Shown: positions 40,015 to 49,703 of the stretch, in pieces
How the letters are laid out: every line of letters starts with the position of its first letter
Position numbering within the stretch: position 1 is the stretch's first letter
NCBI GenBank assembly: GCA_021156085.1
Contig: JAJNBC010000001.1
Location: 124,001 to 188,000, forward strand
Direction: 5' to 3'
Source: Gammaproteobacteria bacterium
Lineage (GTDB): Bacteria; Pseudomonadota; Gammaproteobacteria; DSM-16500
Length of the DNA: 64,000 nt
Program-made: the position numbers and the translations under genes
Notes under the pieces: generated by a model
What the model was told of the DNA's origin: nothing
Database searches by the model: none
The model's input: the letters and a program-made list of their open reading frames with translations, nothing else

Positions 40015-41076
40015 ATGAGGTGGAATATGCCTAAGGTTAATATAGATGAACTAGCTGATTTTCTAGATAGCCAAGCAAAGAAATTAGAAGAAATGGCGGG
40101 GGAAAATTTGCCTGTAGACCTACCTGATTTTAGCCCCCAGCAGTTAAAAGAAATTGAGGAAATTTTAAAGAATTTTCCCGAGGGTACTTCACCATTAGAA
40201 TTTTTGTTAGATGAAGGGATTGAAGAAGTAGTAGCGGTAGGCATGCAATACAAAGCAGGCAAGCTGCAAAACGTTTTTGCTAATTATGATTGTGATGACA
40301 AAGTGAAAGAAGGAAAATCCCTTAAGGATGATAGTGTATTTAATGCGGAAACTCATTTTGGAGAAGTGATTAAAGAAGGGTTTAATATCGAGTATGTGTC
40401 CGATCCTAAGGACCCAGGCGGAAAAAAAGGGGCCCCTCGGAATCAAGCTTGTTGTGATATGGTGGAGAACTATGAAAAGGAGGTAATAAAATCAAATAGT
40501 GTAAATTTTCTCAGAGATCTTATAGGTTTGAGAGCAAAGCACAGTGCGATTCTCGTGTCAGCAGCGGATGTGCGGGGGGAGTTAAAGAAGCTAGATAAAG
40601 CAAGAGAGGGTGAGGGTTATGAAGAAAAAAAAATAAAAATAGCAGGGCAATTTTCTTCTCTTATTATATCTCTTCGGGAAGCCGCCCAACTTGTTCGCTC
40701 CATTAATTCGTATAAGCACATTATGTCTTTTGAAGAATTTCAATCTCAGACTACGGTACCTTATGCTAGACGTCCGGCAATTATAAGAGAAATTGATCGT
40801 GAGCTGAGTGTGTTGCAAGGAGTGAAGACTCGAGATTTTTTTTGGAGAAAAGAAAAAAATGTAATCCTTCCGCTTACTGAGCAGCAACGCTTGATTCAAC
40901 TTGTAAAAATAAAAATGCTGGCAGAAGATGCGTTAGGGAGTAACGATATCCATCCCAAACGTCGAGAAGGGTTACAGAAATTGCTTATTCAAACTGATTA
41001 TGCTCTTCAACAAATATATTCAAATCAAATGAGGGAGAAGATGGAACAGAATAATGAGGTAAAACTACAACGCTGA
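40015..41076 (+). CDS. Unrecognised polar protein, paralogue of the 30.6-kb gene
   Basis: Not recognised. The 353-residue product has no signal peptide or membrane segment. The N-terminal 150 residues are acidic and have no counterpart in the paralogue. Residues 217-340 align with residues 117-260 of the 30602-31441 product; the strongest block is MSFEEFQSQTTVPYARRP (237-254), 12 of 18 positions identical, followed by R.ID..L in both. A double Cys (146-147) is present. AGGAG stands 9 bases before the ATG at 40015. The C-terminus is charged and ends in Arg. Possible effector by context, not proven. Confidence 0.77.
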   Translation: MRWNMPKVNIDELADFLDSQAKKLEEMAGENLPVDLPDFSPQQLKEIEEILKNFPEGTSPLEFLLDEGIEEVVAVGMQYKAGKLQNVFANYDCDDKVKEGKSLKDDSVFNAETHFGEVIKEGFNIEYVSDPKDPGGKKGAPRNQACCDMVENYEKEVIKSNSVNFLRDLIGLRAKHSAILVSAADVRGELKKLDKAREGEGYEEKKIKIAGQFSSLIISLREAAQLVRSINSYKHIMSFEEFQSQTTVPYARRPAIIREIDRELSVLQGVKTRDFFWRKEKNVILPLTEQQRLIQLVKIKMLAEDALGSNDIHPKRREGLQKLLIQTDYALQQIYSNQMREKMEQNNEVKLQR

Positions 41077-41132
41077 GTGCTGGTTATTTTAATTAACGGT
41101 TTAGTGAGAATTTAATAGAAGGAGGGAGGACT

Positions 41133-42077
41133 ATGCCATTCTATTTTTTTAAAAAAAAAGATCTTTTTCAATATGCTGTGAGAGAAGAGGCATCGTATGT
41201 AAGAGGGGAGGCTGCAAGGGTGCTTCCGGGGCCGGCTTCTCGTGAAGACGATAAAAATTTGGGGGAGCAGGCTCTGCAAGATTGGAATAGGAATATGCAA
41301 TCATATCTTATTGAAGGCCGATCGTTGGAATCCATTATGCGTGAAATTAAAGCAAAAGAGCCTGAAAAATTTACACGATGGATTGAAGAAGTAGAATCTG
41401 TTCAAGGGCAAGAAAAAGTAATTGCCATGCGTTTTAAAGATAAAGACAAATTAGGTGAATTTATTGATGAATATTTGTTATATAAAATTAAAGATGCGGA
41501 AATTAGGGAAAACATGCGTAGTTTAGCGCTTAATCATTTTTTTCAAACGGGGCTACCTCATGTAGTGAGCGCTACATTAGCTTTTCCTATTACGAAATTT
41601 TCAATGGATGGCGGGATAATATTGGAGCCTAATCCTACTACTTTTAAAATTAATTTTACTCCACTAGAAAACGGTGTTCAAATTGTTGAAGAAAATAGGT
41701 ATCAGAAGGTTCATGAGCCACTTTCAGACACTACCCTAGAAGGCGAGAAATATTTTTTAAAAACAAAATGTAAAACATCTTTAACGGTTGATAAGACCCT
41801 AGGAAAGATGCAAGAAAAAGTGACCTTACATGGTTTATCTATTAAAGTAGCAGATTCCCGTTTTAAGGATATAATAGTAGAAAGAGCTTCTTTCTTGGAA
41901 TGGCTTAAAGCCAAAATTGTCTCGCTGATGGAGGGAAAGAAAATATTTACCCCTGAACTTGAAGCTAAGCAGGAAGCTAAGCAAGAAGCTAAGCAAGAAG
42001 CTAAGCAAGAAGCTAAGCAGGAAGCTAAGCAGGAAGCTAAACCTGACCCACCGTTGCTTAGCCTTAGACCACGCTAA
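41133..42077 (+). CDS. Unrecognised protein with KQEA-repeat tail
   Basis: Not recognised. The 314-residue product begins with a basic stretch ([12 protein letters not shown]) and has a mixed body up to about residue 275 with an apparent beta-rich part ([21 protein letters not shown]). It ends with six near-perfect EAKQ repeats (about 277-300) and the tail PLLSLRPR. The repeat codes for a highly charged helix. GAAGGAGG precedes the ATG. It follows the 40015 gene by 56 bases on the same strand, so the two are probably one transcript. Glu-rich C-termini occur in type IV effectors of Legionella and Coxiella; that link is inference only. Confidence 0.76.
   Translation: MPFYFFKKKDLFQYAVREEASYVRGEAARVLPGPASREDDKNLGEQALQDWNRNMQSYLIEGRSLESIMREIKAKEPEKFTRWIEEVESVQGQEKVIAMRFKDKDKLGEFIDEYLLYKIKDAEIRENMRSLALNHFFQTGLPHVVSATLAFPITKFSMDGGIILEPNPTTFKINFTPLENGVQIVEENRYQKVHEPLSDTTLEGEKYFLKTKCKTSLTVDKTLGKMQEKVTLHGLSIKVADSRFKDIIVERASFLEWLKAKIVSLMEGKKIFTPELEAKQEAKQEAKQEAKQEAKQEAKQEAKPDPPLLSLRPR
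41961..42041 (+). repeat. 12-bp tandem repeat encoding EAKQ
   Basis: Six full copies of gaagctaagca(a/g) plus a partial seventh. The unit is a multiple of three, so changes in copy number keep the frame and would only lengthen or shorten the protein tail. It lies in the end of the 41133 gene; the +2 frame of the repeat is also open and runs into htpG, which is a coincidence of the repeat. Confidence 0.95.
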
Positions 42078-42180
42078 GTTTTTTCTCGTAAATCATTTGT
42101 ACTGTCCCTTGAATATTCTCATTTCGTCCATATATTTCCTTTATCTGCTAAAAAATAACCTATTAGGAGTATATGTGATC

Positions 42181-44109
42181 ATGTCCACGCCTCAACCTGA
42201 AAAACTGCATTTCCAAGCAGAAGTGAAACAATTGCTTCAAATTGTGGTGCATTCGCTTTACAGCAATGAAGAAATCTTTCTTCGTGAATTGATTTCTAAT
42301 GCGTCGGATGCCGCAGATAAAATGCGTTTTGAAGCACTTTCTAATCCTGCGCTTTATGAATCCGATGGGGAGCTTAAAATTCATCTTAGCTTTGACGAGA
42401 AGGCGCGCACCATCACGATCAGTGATAATGGCATAGGCATGAGCCGAGAAGAAGTGGTAGAGAATCTAGGTACGATTGCTAAGTCGGGTACGCGGGATTT
42501 CTTGGCTCGATTAACCGGGGATCAAAAGAAAGATGCTCATTTGATTGGGCAATTTGGTGTGGGTTTTTATTCTTCTTTTATTGTGGCGGATAAAGTCACT
42601 GTCCAAACTCGTCGTGCCGGTCTTCCCAAAGAGCAGGGGGTCGCTTGGGAATCCAATGGCGAAGGAGATTATACGATTACGAATATAGAAAAATCCACCC
42701 GTGGCACAGATATCATTTTACATATTAAAGAAGGCAAAGAAGAATTTTTGAATGATTGGCGTTTACGTAGCACTATTACCAAATATTCGGATCATATTAA
42801 CTTACCTATTCTTATGCATAAAATGGCGAGCACAGATGAAAAAGAGCCAGCTAGCAAAGAAGTGGAATGGGAAGTGGTTAACCGTGCTACGGCTTTATGG
42901 GTTTTACCTAAAAATTCGATTAGTGATGAGCAATATAAGGAACAGTACAAACATCTTGCCCATACCGCCGAAGATCCTTTAATTTGGGCCCATAATCAGG
43001 TCGAAGGAGGCAATCTCGATTATATTAGTTTATTGTACATTCCTTCTCAGGCGCCTTTCGATTTGTGGCAGCACCAGCACCAGCGCGGTTTAAAGCTTTA
43101 TATACAACGTGTATTTATTATGGATAAGGTGGAGCAATTCATGCCCTCTTACCTACGTTTTGTTCGGGGTGTAGTCGATACTACCGCATTGCCCCTGAAT
43201 ATTTCGCGTGAAATTTTACAAGACAACCCTGTCATGACCAAACTGCGTAGTGCATTAGTCAAGCGTGTATTAGATATGCTAGATAAACTTGCCAAAGACG
43301 AACCTGAAAAGTACTCCACTTTTTGGAGCCAGTTTGGGAATGCTCTTAAAGAGGGCCCAGCAGAAGATTATACTAACCGGCTGCGTATCGCAAAATTGCT
43401 GCGGTTTTCTTCTACTAAAACAGATTCCCCGCTGCAAACAGTTTCATTTGAAGAGTATATTGGCCGCATGAAGCCTGAACAAAAGAAAATTTATTATATG
43501 ACGGCAGAAACATTTAATGCAGCAAAAGCCAGCCCCCATCTGGAAATTTTCCGTAAAAATAATGTAGAAGTATTATTACTATCAGATCGTATTGATGAAT
43601 GGCTGGTAAGCCATTTAACGGAATTTGAAGGCAAGCCATTACAATCTGTGGCAAAAGGGGATATTAATCTCGATGAAATCAGCGGTGAGGAAAGTGCTGC
43701 GCTCAAAGAAGAACATAAAAAACAAGAAGAGCAATTTAAAGAAGAGTTTGGTACGCTTATTCAGCGTGTTAAGGAGATATTAGGCGAACAAGTGAAAGAA
43801 GTGCGTATTTCACATCGTTTAACCACTTCGCCTTCTTGTTTGGTCGCAGATGACCATGATATGGGCATGCAATTGCAGCGATTATTAAAAGCAGCGGGCC
43901 AAGAGGTGGCGGACATTAAGCCTGTTTTTGAATTAAATCCAGAGCATCCTTTAGTGCGTTTCTTACGAGATGAAAAAGATGATCAGCGGTTTACAGAATG
44001 GACGCAAATCCTTTTTGATCAAGCCTTATTAGCCGAAGGAGGGCAATTAAAGGAGCCAGCTGCCTTTGTGCAAAGGATGAATAAATTACTGATGGAGAAA
44101 GTATGTTAA
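42181..44109 (+). CDS. htpG: Chaperone HtpG (bacterial Hsp90)
   Basis: ATP-dependent homodimeric chaperone. The 642-residue product has the N-terminal GHKL ATPase ([44 protein letters not shown]), the middle domain ([14 protein letters not shown]) and the dimerisation domain to the end. The start is ATG 42181; an in-frame GTG at 42175 lies better spaced from AGGAG (42165-42169) and would add two residues. Overlaps ald by 7 bases. Confidence 0.97.
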   Translation: MSTPQPEKLHFQAEVKQLLQIVVHSLYSNEEIFLRELISNASDAADKMRFEALSNPALYESDGELKIHLSFDEKARTITISDNGIGMSREEVVENLGTIAKSGTRDFLARLTGDQKKDAHLIGQFGVGFYSSFIVADKVTVQTRRAGLPKEQGVAWESNGEGDYTITNIEKSTRGTDIILHIKEGKEEFLNDWRLRSTITKYSDHINLPILMHKMASTDEKEPASKEVEWEVVNRATALWVLPKNSISDEQYKEQYKHLAHTAEDPLIWAHNQVEGGNLDYISLLYIPSQAPFDLWQHQHQRGLKLYIQRVFIMDKVEQFMPSYLRFVRGVVDTTALPLNISREILQDNPVMTKLRSALVKRVLDMLDKLAKDEPEKYSTFWSQFGNALKEGPAEDYTNRLRIAKLLRFSSTKTDSPLQTVSFEEYIGRMKPEQKKIYYMTAETFNAAKASPHLEIFRKNNVEVLLLSDRIDEWLVSHLTEFEGKPLQSVAKGDINLDEISGEESAALKEEHKKQEEQFKEEFGTLIQRVKEILGEQVKEVRISHRLTTSPSCLVADDHDMGMQLQRLLKAAGQEVADIKPVFELNPEHPLVRFLRDEKDDQRFTEWTQILFDQALLAEGGQLKEPAAFVQRMNKLLMEKVC

Positions 44110-45215
44110 TTGGGGTACCCAAGGAAATAAAAAACAAGGAATTTCGGGTGGGTTTGGTGCCGGCTAGTGTGAGGGAGTTAATTACTCACGGCCATCAAGT
44201 GCTTGTGCAGCGAGATGCGGGAAAGGCGATTGGTTTTTTTAATGAAGCTTATGAGCAAGCGGGGGCTCGGGTGATAGATACCCCCGCGGAAATTTTTGCT
44301 AAAGCGGATATGATTGTAAAAGTCAAAGAACCGCAGCAAGAAGAGTGCCGCTTATTACGTGAAGATCAAATCCTCTTTGCCTATTTACACTTAGCGCCGG
44401 ATCCACAGCAAGCTCACTTGTTGCAAGAATCCGGCTGCATTGCTGTGGCCTATGAAACAGTAACGAATAAACAAGGTGGATTGCCCTTATTGGCGCCGAG
44501 CAGTGAAGTAGCGGGCCGCATGTCTGTTCAAGCAGGTGCGCATTGTTTGGAAATAACGCATCAAGGCAGCGGTATTTTATTAGGAGGGGTCACCGGGGTG
44601 GCTCCTGCAAAAGTGGTAGTATTAGGCGGAGGTGTATTAGGTACCTATGCAGTGCGTATGGCGCTCGGTATGGGTGCGCAAGTAACTGTGATAGAGCGCT
44701 CACTTCCGCGCTTATATCAACTTGATTTGCAATTTGGGTCTAGCATAGCTACCATTTATTCTACTCTTGATTCTATTGAGGACTATGTGACGAATGCAGA
44801 TCTTGTCATTGGAGCAGTACTCGTTCCGGGTGGTGCCGCACCGCATTTAGTAACGAAAGAAACGCTTAAAAAAATGCGTAAAGGTTCCGTCATCGTTGAT
44901 CCTTCTATAGACCAAGGAGGTTGTTTTGAAACCAGCCGCCCTACCACGCATGATCAACCCACTTATGTGGTAGATGGCATTGTTCATTATTGTGTGACTA
45001 ATATGCCGAGTGCAGTGCCGCGCACCTCCACTTTAGCTTTGAATAATGCAACTTTGCCATTTGTATTATCCTTGGCAAATCATGGCTATGAGCAAGCGTT
45101 GCAACGAGATCCGCATTTTTTAAATGGGTTGAATATTTTTAAAGGCAAGATTACTTGTAAGGCGGTGGCTGACGCATTGCAGCAACCCTACATTCCAGCC
45201 GCAGAGGCATTATAA
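44103..45215 (+). CDS. ald: Alanine dehydrogenase
   Basis: NAD-dependent, interconverts L-alanine with pyruvate and ammonia. The 370-residue product carries Arg15 (KEFRVGLVP) and Lys75 (VKVKEP) for substrate binding, catalytic His96 (YLHLA), the NAD fold [22 protein letters not shown] and the late segment [25 protein letters not shown] lies before the ATG, inside the end of htpG. The next gene starts one base after its stop. Confidence 0.97.
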   Translation: MLIGVPKEIKNKEFRVGLVPASVRELITHGHQVLVQRDAGKAIGFFNEAYEQAGARVIDTPAEIFAKADMIVKVKEPQQEECRLLREDQILFAYLHLAPDPQQAHLLQESGCIAVAYETVTNKQGGLPLLAPSSEVAGRMSVQAGAHCLEITHQGSGILLGGVTGVAPAKVVVLGGGVLGTYAVRMALGMGAQVTVIERSLPRLYQLDLQFGSSIATIYSTLDSIEDYVTNADLVIGAVLVPGGAAPHLVTKETLKKMRKGSVIVDPSIDQGGCFETSRPTTHDQPTYVVDGIVHYCVTNMPSAVPRTSTLALNNATLPFVLSLANHGYEQALQRDPHFLNGLNIFKGKITCKAVADALQQPYIPAAEAL

Positions 45216-45216
45216 A

Positions 45217-46653
45217 GTGGATAAACATAAGGAAAGAATGTTAAATTGTTTCGGGAATGCGACAAAAAGAAAAAAAGCGATACCTATTATTTTTGTGGCC
45301 AAGGATTACTTTGGGTCATGGCTTAAGAAGCAAACTCCTTTTATTCAAAATTGGCTGACTACCACCCAATTCCCTGAGGAAATAGGGCGAGTCAGGTTAG
45401 TGCCCAATTCATCGGGCCAATTAGAAAAGGTGATTTGCCTCGTTTCTACCTTAAAAGATTTTTGGGCTGCAGGTGCTTTGCCTTTGAGTTTACCCGCAGG
45501 CAGTTATGTTTTTGAGATGTCTAGTAGTGATCAACTAGATAAAAATTTTGGTTCTAGTGAAGCCTATTTAAATTTTGCTATTGCTTGGGGCTTAGGTGCC
45601 TATCAATTCGCACGCTATAAAAAATCTATTCGCTTGCCCGCACAATTAATTCTTTCTCAAAGTGTTGATCGACAATTTATTTATAATACGGTTGAATCGA
45701 TTTATTTAGTGCGTACGCTTATCAATATGCCCACCGAGGATATGGGTCCCTCAGAATTAGCAGCAGCCACAGCGCATTTAGCTAAACAATATAAAGCGCA
45801 ATTTAAACAACTGGTAGGGGAGCAATTATTAAAAAATAATTTTGCGGCTATTTATACAGTAGGAAGAGCTAGTGATGATGTGCCCCGCTTATTGGAGATG
45901 CGCTGGGGAAATAAGAAAAATCCCAAAATTACTTTAGTAGGTAAAGGGGTTTGCTTTGATACCGGAGGTCTTGATATCAAGACTGCTTCTGGAATGCAGC
46001 TGATGAAAAAAGATATGGGAGGTGCAGCCCATGTACTGGGTTTGGCACGGATGATCATGCAAGCCAAGCTTCCGGTTTATTTACGAGTGCTCATTCCCGC
46101 GGTAGAAAACTCAGTAGGAGGAAATGCCTATAGGCCTGGGGATATTATTAAAAGCCATCAAGGAATGACAATTGAAATAGGAAATACGGATGCCGAAGGC
46201 AGAGTGGTGCTAGCAGACGCGCTAAGTGCTGCAGTCAGTGAGGAACCCGATTTGCTGATTGATATGGCGACATTGACGGGGGCGGCGCGGGTTGCTTTAG
46301 GCACTGAGTTACCGGCGGTATTCTCTAATCAAGATAAATTGGTAAAAGAAGTGATCTCCTATGCTAATCAATTGCAAGATCCTATCTGGCATTTACCTTT
46401 ATTTGGGCTTTATCGCGATTCTCTTAATAGTGCCATTGCAGATATTAATAATAATTCAGCTGATCCGTACGGGGGTGCAATTACAGCAGGATTATTTTTA
46501 AAGGAATTTGTGCCCGATACTATTCCTTGGCTGCACTTTGATTTAATGGCATGGAATACTAAAGCCCGGCCCGGTCGTCCTCAAGGCGGAGAAGCGATGG
46601 CATTGCGCGCTTTGTTTGGTTATTTGAGGAGCTGTTATGGAAATAGAGTATGA
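45217..46653 (+). CDS. M17 leucyl-aminopeptidase family protein
   Basis: Cytosolic metallo-aminopeptidase. The 478-residue product has the catalytic region VGKGVCFDTGGLDIKTASGMQ...KKDMGGAA and the signature NTDAEGRVVLADAL that carries metal ligands. The N-terminal domain differs from E. coli PepA (503 residues), so it is a related subfamily and not necessarily PepA itself. The start is GTG 45217, one base from the ald stop, which implies coupled translation. It probably feeds amino acids, including alanine for Ald. The stop is one base from the convergent 46655 gene. Confidence 0.92.
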   Translation: MDKHKERMLNCFGNATKRKKAIPIIFVAKDYFGSWLKKQTPFIQNWLTTTQFPEEIGRVRLVPNSSGQLEKVICLVSTLKDFWAAGALPLSLPAGSYVFEMSSSDQLDKNFGSSEAYLNFAIAWGLGAYQFARYKKSIRLPAQLILSQSVDRQFIYNTVESIYLVRTLINMPTEDMGPSELAAATAHLAKQYKAQFKQLVGEQLLKNNFAAIYTVGRASDDVPRLLEMRWGNKKNPKITLVGKGVCFDTGGLDIKTASGMQLMKKDMGGAAHVLGLARMIMQAKLPVYLRVLIPAVENSVGGNAYRPGDIIKSHQGMTIEIGNTDAEGRVVLADALSAAVSEEPDLLIDMATLTGAARVALGTELPAVFSNQDKLVKEVISYANQLQDPIWHLPLFGLYRDSLNSAIADINNNSADPYGGAITAGLFLKEFVPDTIPWLHFDLMAWNTKARPGRPQGGEAMALRALFGYLRSCYGNRV

Positions 46654-46654
46654 T

Positions 46655-46999
46655 TTATTTTGAAAATTTATTAAATAACTCTTGCAGCTTATTTCTAACT
46701 AGGGGCGCTTCGGTAGCTAGAACATGTGCGGCATGCGCATTCGTATAATTTCTTAGTGCTTTGCCGTACCGCATCAAACTAGAATGATTTTTCATAAATA
46801 AGCAAAGAGATATTGATAGCCCTAGTATAAATTTTTCAGTATTAGCCTGACTCCCTTCAGGCATGTGTGTTTGTGGTTGTTCTACTTTTTTGATAAAGTC
46901 CGTTATCCATGTTACTCTGCGTAACGGGCGTAAAGCCCTCAGGAATTCTTTTTTAGGGTCCACCGGAGCTGTTAGTTTGTTTTGCCTATGAGTTGCCAT
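46655..46999 (-). CDS. Unrecognised small basic protein
   Basis: Not recognised. The 114-residue product is basic at the N-terminus (KKEFLRALRPLRR), with one moderately hydrophobic segment (about 58-72, FILGLSISLCLFMKN) too short and polar for a clear membrane helix, and a helical C-terminus. A strong AAGGAG 8 bases before the ATG shows that it is a real gene. It is divergent from sdhE and converges on the aminopeptidase gene. Confidence 0.72.
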   Translation of the reverse strand: MATHRQNKLTAPVDPKKEFLRALRPLRRVTWITDFIKKVEQPQTHMPEGSQANTEKFILGLSISLCLFMKNHSSLMRYGKALRNYTNAHAAHVLATEAPLVRNKLQELFNKFSK

Positions 47000-47058
47000 A
47001 TGTCTATCTCCTTATCATTTACTTTAAGTATAGCAATCGTTATTGAGAATAGTTTTCC

Positions 47059-47328
47059 ATGAGTAAATTTATTTCATCTCGGTTAAGCTGGGCTTGTAGG
47101 CGAGGCATGCTTGAGCTTGACTTGTTATTGGGCAATTTCCTACACGAAGCCTTTGAAACTTTATCTCCTTATGACCAAAAATTATTTATTGAATTGTTGG
47201 AAATGAATGATCAAGATTTGTTTTTATGGCTAACGGGGAAAGAAGTTAATAATAATCACTATCTTAATGGAATTATAAAGAAAATACGTTATCATGCAGA
47301 ACATCGACATTCAATTAAAACCTTCTAA
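47059..47328 (+). CDS. sdhE: SdhE, FAD assembly factor for succinate dehydrogenase
   Basis: Helps attach FAD covalently to SdhA. The 89-residue product has the diagnostic RRGMLELDLLLGNF motif near residue 14-27 and a helical C-terminal bundle (E. coli SdhE is 88 residues). GAG lies upstream of the ATG. It overlaps the following ygfX-like gene by 35 bases, the same pair as in E. coli though in the opposite order. Confidence 0.92.
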   Translation: MSKFISSRLSWACRRGMLELDLLLGNFLHEAFETLSPYDQKLFIELLEMNDQDLFLWLTGKEVNNNHYLNGIIKKIRYHAEHRHSIKTF

Positions 47329-47722
47329 CTTATTGATTACTTTAATAAGCCTCATTTTTCTAGGAAGTAGCTTGATTATTTTAAGCTTACCCCTGTGTAG
47401 TTGGGTTAAAAGTGGCTTAATGATAGGGACTTTAGCTTATGGGGCCTGGGTTTTTTGGTTTGTTGTATTTATGAAGAGCTCTCATTCTATCCGAGGGTTG
47501 CAATTACTAGCAGAGGGGTCATGTAAATTAGTTTATCCATTTCATACTATTTCCGCAGAAATACAGGGCGATAGCACGGTAACAACGGGGTTATGTGTAT
47601 TGCGTTTTAGTGTTTCAGGGAAACGCTGGAAGCGCTCTTGTGTGATTTTTAATGATTCCCTGGATCGAGAAAGATATAGACAGCTATTAGTGTGGCTCGC
47701 AATGAGAGTTAAAATGCGTTAA
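47294..47722 (+). CDS. ygfX: YgfX (CptA)-like membrane protein
   Basis: The 142-residue product has two adjacent membrane helices (about 13-33 and 38-60) and a C-terminal domain typical of the YgfX family (RGLQLLAEGSCKLVYPF, WKRSCVIFNDSLDRERYRQLLVWL). E. coli YgfX was reported as the partner of SdhE and as an inhibitor of FtsZ/MreB assembly; the physiological role is unsettled. The ATG at 47294 lies inside sdhE. Similarity is moderate; the neighbouring sdhE is the main support. Confidence 0.8.
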   Translation: MQNIDIQLKPSNLLITLISLIFLGSSLIILSLPLCSWVKSGLMIGTLAYGAWVFWFVVFMKSSHSIRGLQLLAEGSCKLVYPFHTISAEIQGDSTVTTGLCVLRFSVSGKRWKRSCVIFNDSLDRERYRQLLVWLAMRVKMR

Positions 47723-47758
47723 GATTCCCCGTTTTATCGATGATACCTAAGCGCACTT

Positions 47759-49552
47759 ATGCAGCATATCCGTAATTTTTCTATCATTGCTCATATTGAC
47801 CATGGGAAATCAACCTTGGCTGATCGAGTCATCCAACTTTGTGGTGGCTTACAGGCGCGAGAAATGGCGGACCAAGTGCTCGATTCGATGGATTTAGAGC
47901 GCGAGCGCGGTATTACAATTAAAGCGCACAGTGTCACCTTGAATTATAAAGCGCGCAATGGTCAATTGTATCAACTCAATTTTATTGATACTCCCGGACA
48001 TGTGGATTTTTCTTATGAAGTTTCTCGCTCCCTTGCGGCATGTGAAGGTGCATTGCTTGTGGTGGATGCAGGACAGGGGGTAGAGGCGCAAACAGTGGCT
48101 GTGTGTTATACGGCATTAGAGCAAGGCTTAATTGTTATCCCTGTACTGAATAAAATTGATTTACCGCAATCTGATCCCGAGCGGGTGATCCATGAAATCG
48201 AAGAAATTATTGGCTTAGAAGCTAAAGGGGCATTGCGTGTTAGTGCAAAACAAGGGATGGGCATCGAAGACATGTTGGAAAAAATTATTTCTGATGTGCC
48301 GCCGCCAGTTGGCGACCCTAATGCGCCCTTGCAAGCACTGATTATTGATTCGTGGTTTGATAGCTATCTAGGCGTTGTGTCTCTTGTCCGTGTAAAAAAT
48401 GGTACGCTGAAAGTAGGCGAAAAAATGCAACTCATGTCCATAGGCAGAAATCATGAAGTGATGGGGATTGGTATTTTCACTCCTAAGCGTGAGCCCACAG
48501 GTATCCTACGTGCTGGGGAGGTGGGGTATGTGGTAGGAGGCATTAAAGAAATTGATGGCGCGCCAGTGGGGGATACTATCACTCATGCAATTAAAGGAGC
48601 AGCAGAACCCTTGCCGGGATTTAAACAATTAAAACCCCAAGTTTATGCAGGGTTGTTTCCGGTAAGCTCAGATGATTTTATTGCTTTTCGTGAAGCACTT
48701 GCGAAGTTGCGTTTGAATGATGCTGCTTTGTTTTATGAGCCGGAATCCTCAGAAGCCTTAGGGTTTGGTTTTCGCTGTGGATTTTTGGGTATGTTACATA
48801 TGGAAATTGTTCAAGAACGTCTGGAGCGTGAATATAACCTCAATTTGATTACTACAGCGCCTACAGTCGTGTATGAATTGCTTACGACTAAAGGAGAAAT
48901 TCTCACTATAGATAATCCCGCAAAGCTACCCCTTCCTAATCTCATTGCTGAAATACGGGAACCCATAGTCAAAGCAACTATTCTGGTACCTCAGCAATAT
49001 TTAGGAAATGTAATGACGTTATGCATAGAGAAACGGGGAATACAAAAAAACATGTTGTATTTGGGTAATCAAGTATCATTGACTTATGAAATACCGATGA
49101 ATGAAGTAGTCCTCGATTTTTTTGATCGTCTCAAATCCGTCAGTCGCGGTTATGCATCGTTAGATTATAGTTTTTCTTATTTTCAAGCAGCTGATCTAGT
49201 AAAATTAGATTTACTCATTAATGGCGATACGCTGGATGCTCTTGCTTTTATTGTGCATCGTGATCAGGCACAGTCCAAAGGGCGGCAGTTGGCAGAAAAA
49301 ATGCAGGAATTAGTGCCCCGCCAACTGTACGATGTGGCTATTCAAGCAGCGATTGGCGCACATATTATTGCCCGGACAACCGTTAAAGCGTTGCGGAAAA
49401 ATGTGACAGCCAAATGCTACGGTGGAGATGTATCACGGAAGCGTAAATTATTGGAAAAGCAGAAAGAAGGAAAAAAACGCATGAAACAAGTGGGGAATGT
49501 GGAAATTCCTCAAGAAGCGTTTTTAGCAATTTTGAAGGTGGATAAAAAGTAG
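47759..49552 (+). CDS. lepA: Elongation factor 4 (LepA)
   Basis: Ribosome-binding GTPase acting in initiation or back-translocation. The 597-residue product has G1 [10 protein letters not shown], the switch [24 protein letters not shown], domains II-V like EF-G without domain IV, and the LepA C-terminal domain ([24 protein letters not shown]). Directly upstream of lepB, the usual arrangement. Confidence 0.98.
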   Translation: MQHIRNFSIIAHIDHGKSTLADRVIQLCGGLQAREMADQVLDSMDLERERGITIKAHSVTLNYKARNGQLYQLNFIDTPGHVDFSYEVSRSLAACEGALLVVDAGQGVEAQTVAVCYTALEQGLIVIPVLNKIDLPQSDPERVIHEIEEIIGLEAKGALRVSAKQGMGIEDMLEKIISDVPPPVGDPNAPLQALIIDSWFDSYLGVVSLVRVKNGTLKVGEKMQLMSIGRNHEVMGIGIFTPKREPTGILRAGEVGYVVGGIKEIDGAPVGDTITHAIKGAAEPLPGFKQLKPQVYAGLFPVSSDDFIAFREALAKLRLNDAALFYEPESSEALGFGFRCGFLGMLHMEIVQERLEREYNLNLITTAPTVVYELLTTKGEILTIDNPAKLPLPNLIAEIREPIVKATILVPQQYLGNVMTLCIEKRGIQKNMLYLGNQVSLTYEIPMNEVVLDFFDRLKSVSRGYASLDYSFSYFQAADLVKLDLLINGDTLDALAFIVHRDQAQSKGRQLAEKMQELVPRQLYDVAIQAAIGAHIIARTTVKALRKNVTAKCYGGDVSRKRKLLEKQKEGKKRMKQVGNVEIPQEAFLAILKVDKK

Positions 49553-49621
49553 GGAAGTGGTAAGGGCAGGATAGAGGTGCTACTTGTGAGCCGCAGGAGC
49601 ATTAGATTGTTTCAAGTAAGT

Positions 49622-49646
49622 GATCCTTCATTTTGTTCAGGATGAC
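49622..49646. repeat. Degenerate copy of the GATCCTTC...GATGA repeat
   Basis: GATCCTTCATTTTG-TTCAGGATGAC in the lepA-lepB gap shares its ends and most of its middle with the inverted repeat copies at 58.9-59.0 kb. It belongs to the widespread bacterial intergenic sequence ATCCTTCGCTACGC-TCAGGATGA. Role unknown. Confidence 0.45.
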
Positions 49647-49703
49647 AAATTAGTAAGGATAACACAGGGTATTCTTTAGGATTTTATAAGAGCGAGTAAA
49701 AAG

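Noticed and set aside
30383-41132. PmrA-type boxes (paired TTAA half-sites) upstream of the possible effector genes
   Set aside because: Only single or badly spaced TTAA matches were found, as expected in AT-rich DNA.
41961-42041. Possible CRISPR-like direct repeat
   Set aside because: Units are 12 bp, contiguous, without spacers, and encode an in-frame peptide repeat.
41959-42180. N-terminal extension of HtpG running through the 12-bp repeat
   Set aside because: The basic KLSK repeats come from reading the repeat in another frame; Hsp90 proteins start near [11 protein letters not shown] and the true gene has its own AGGAG.
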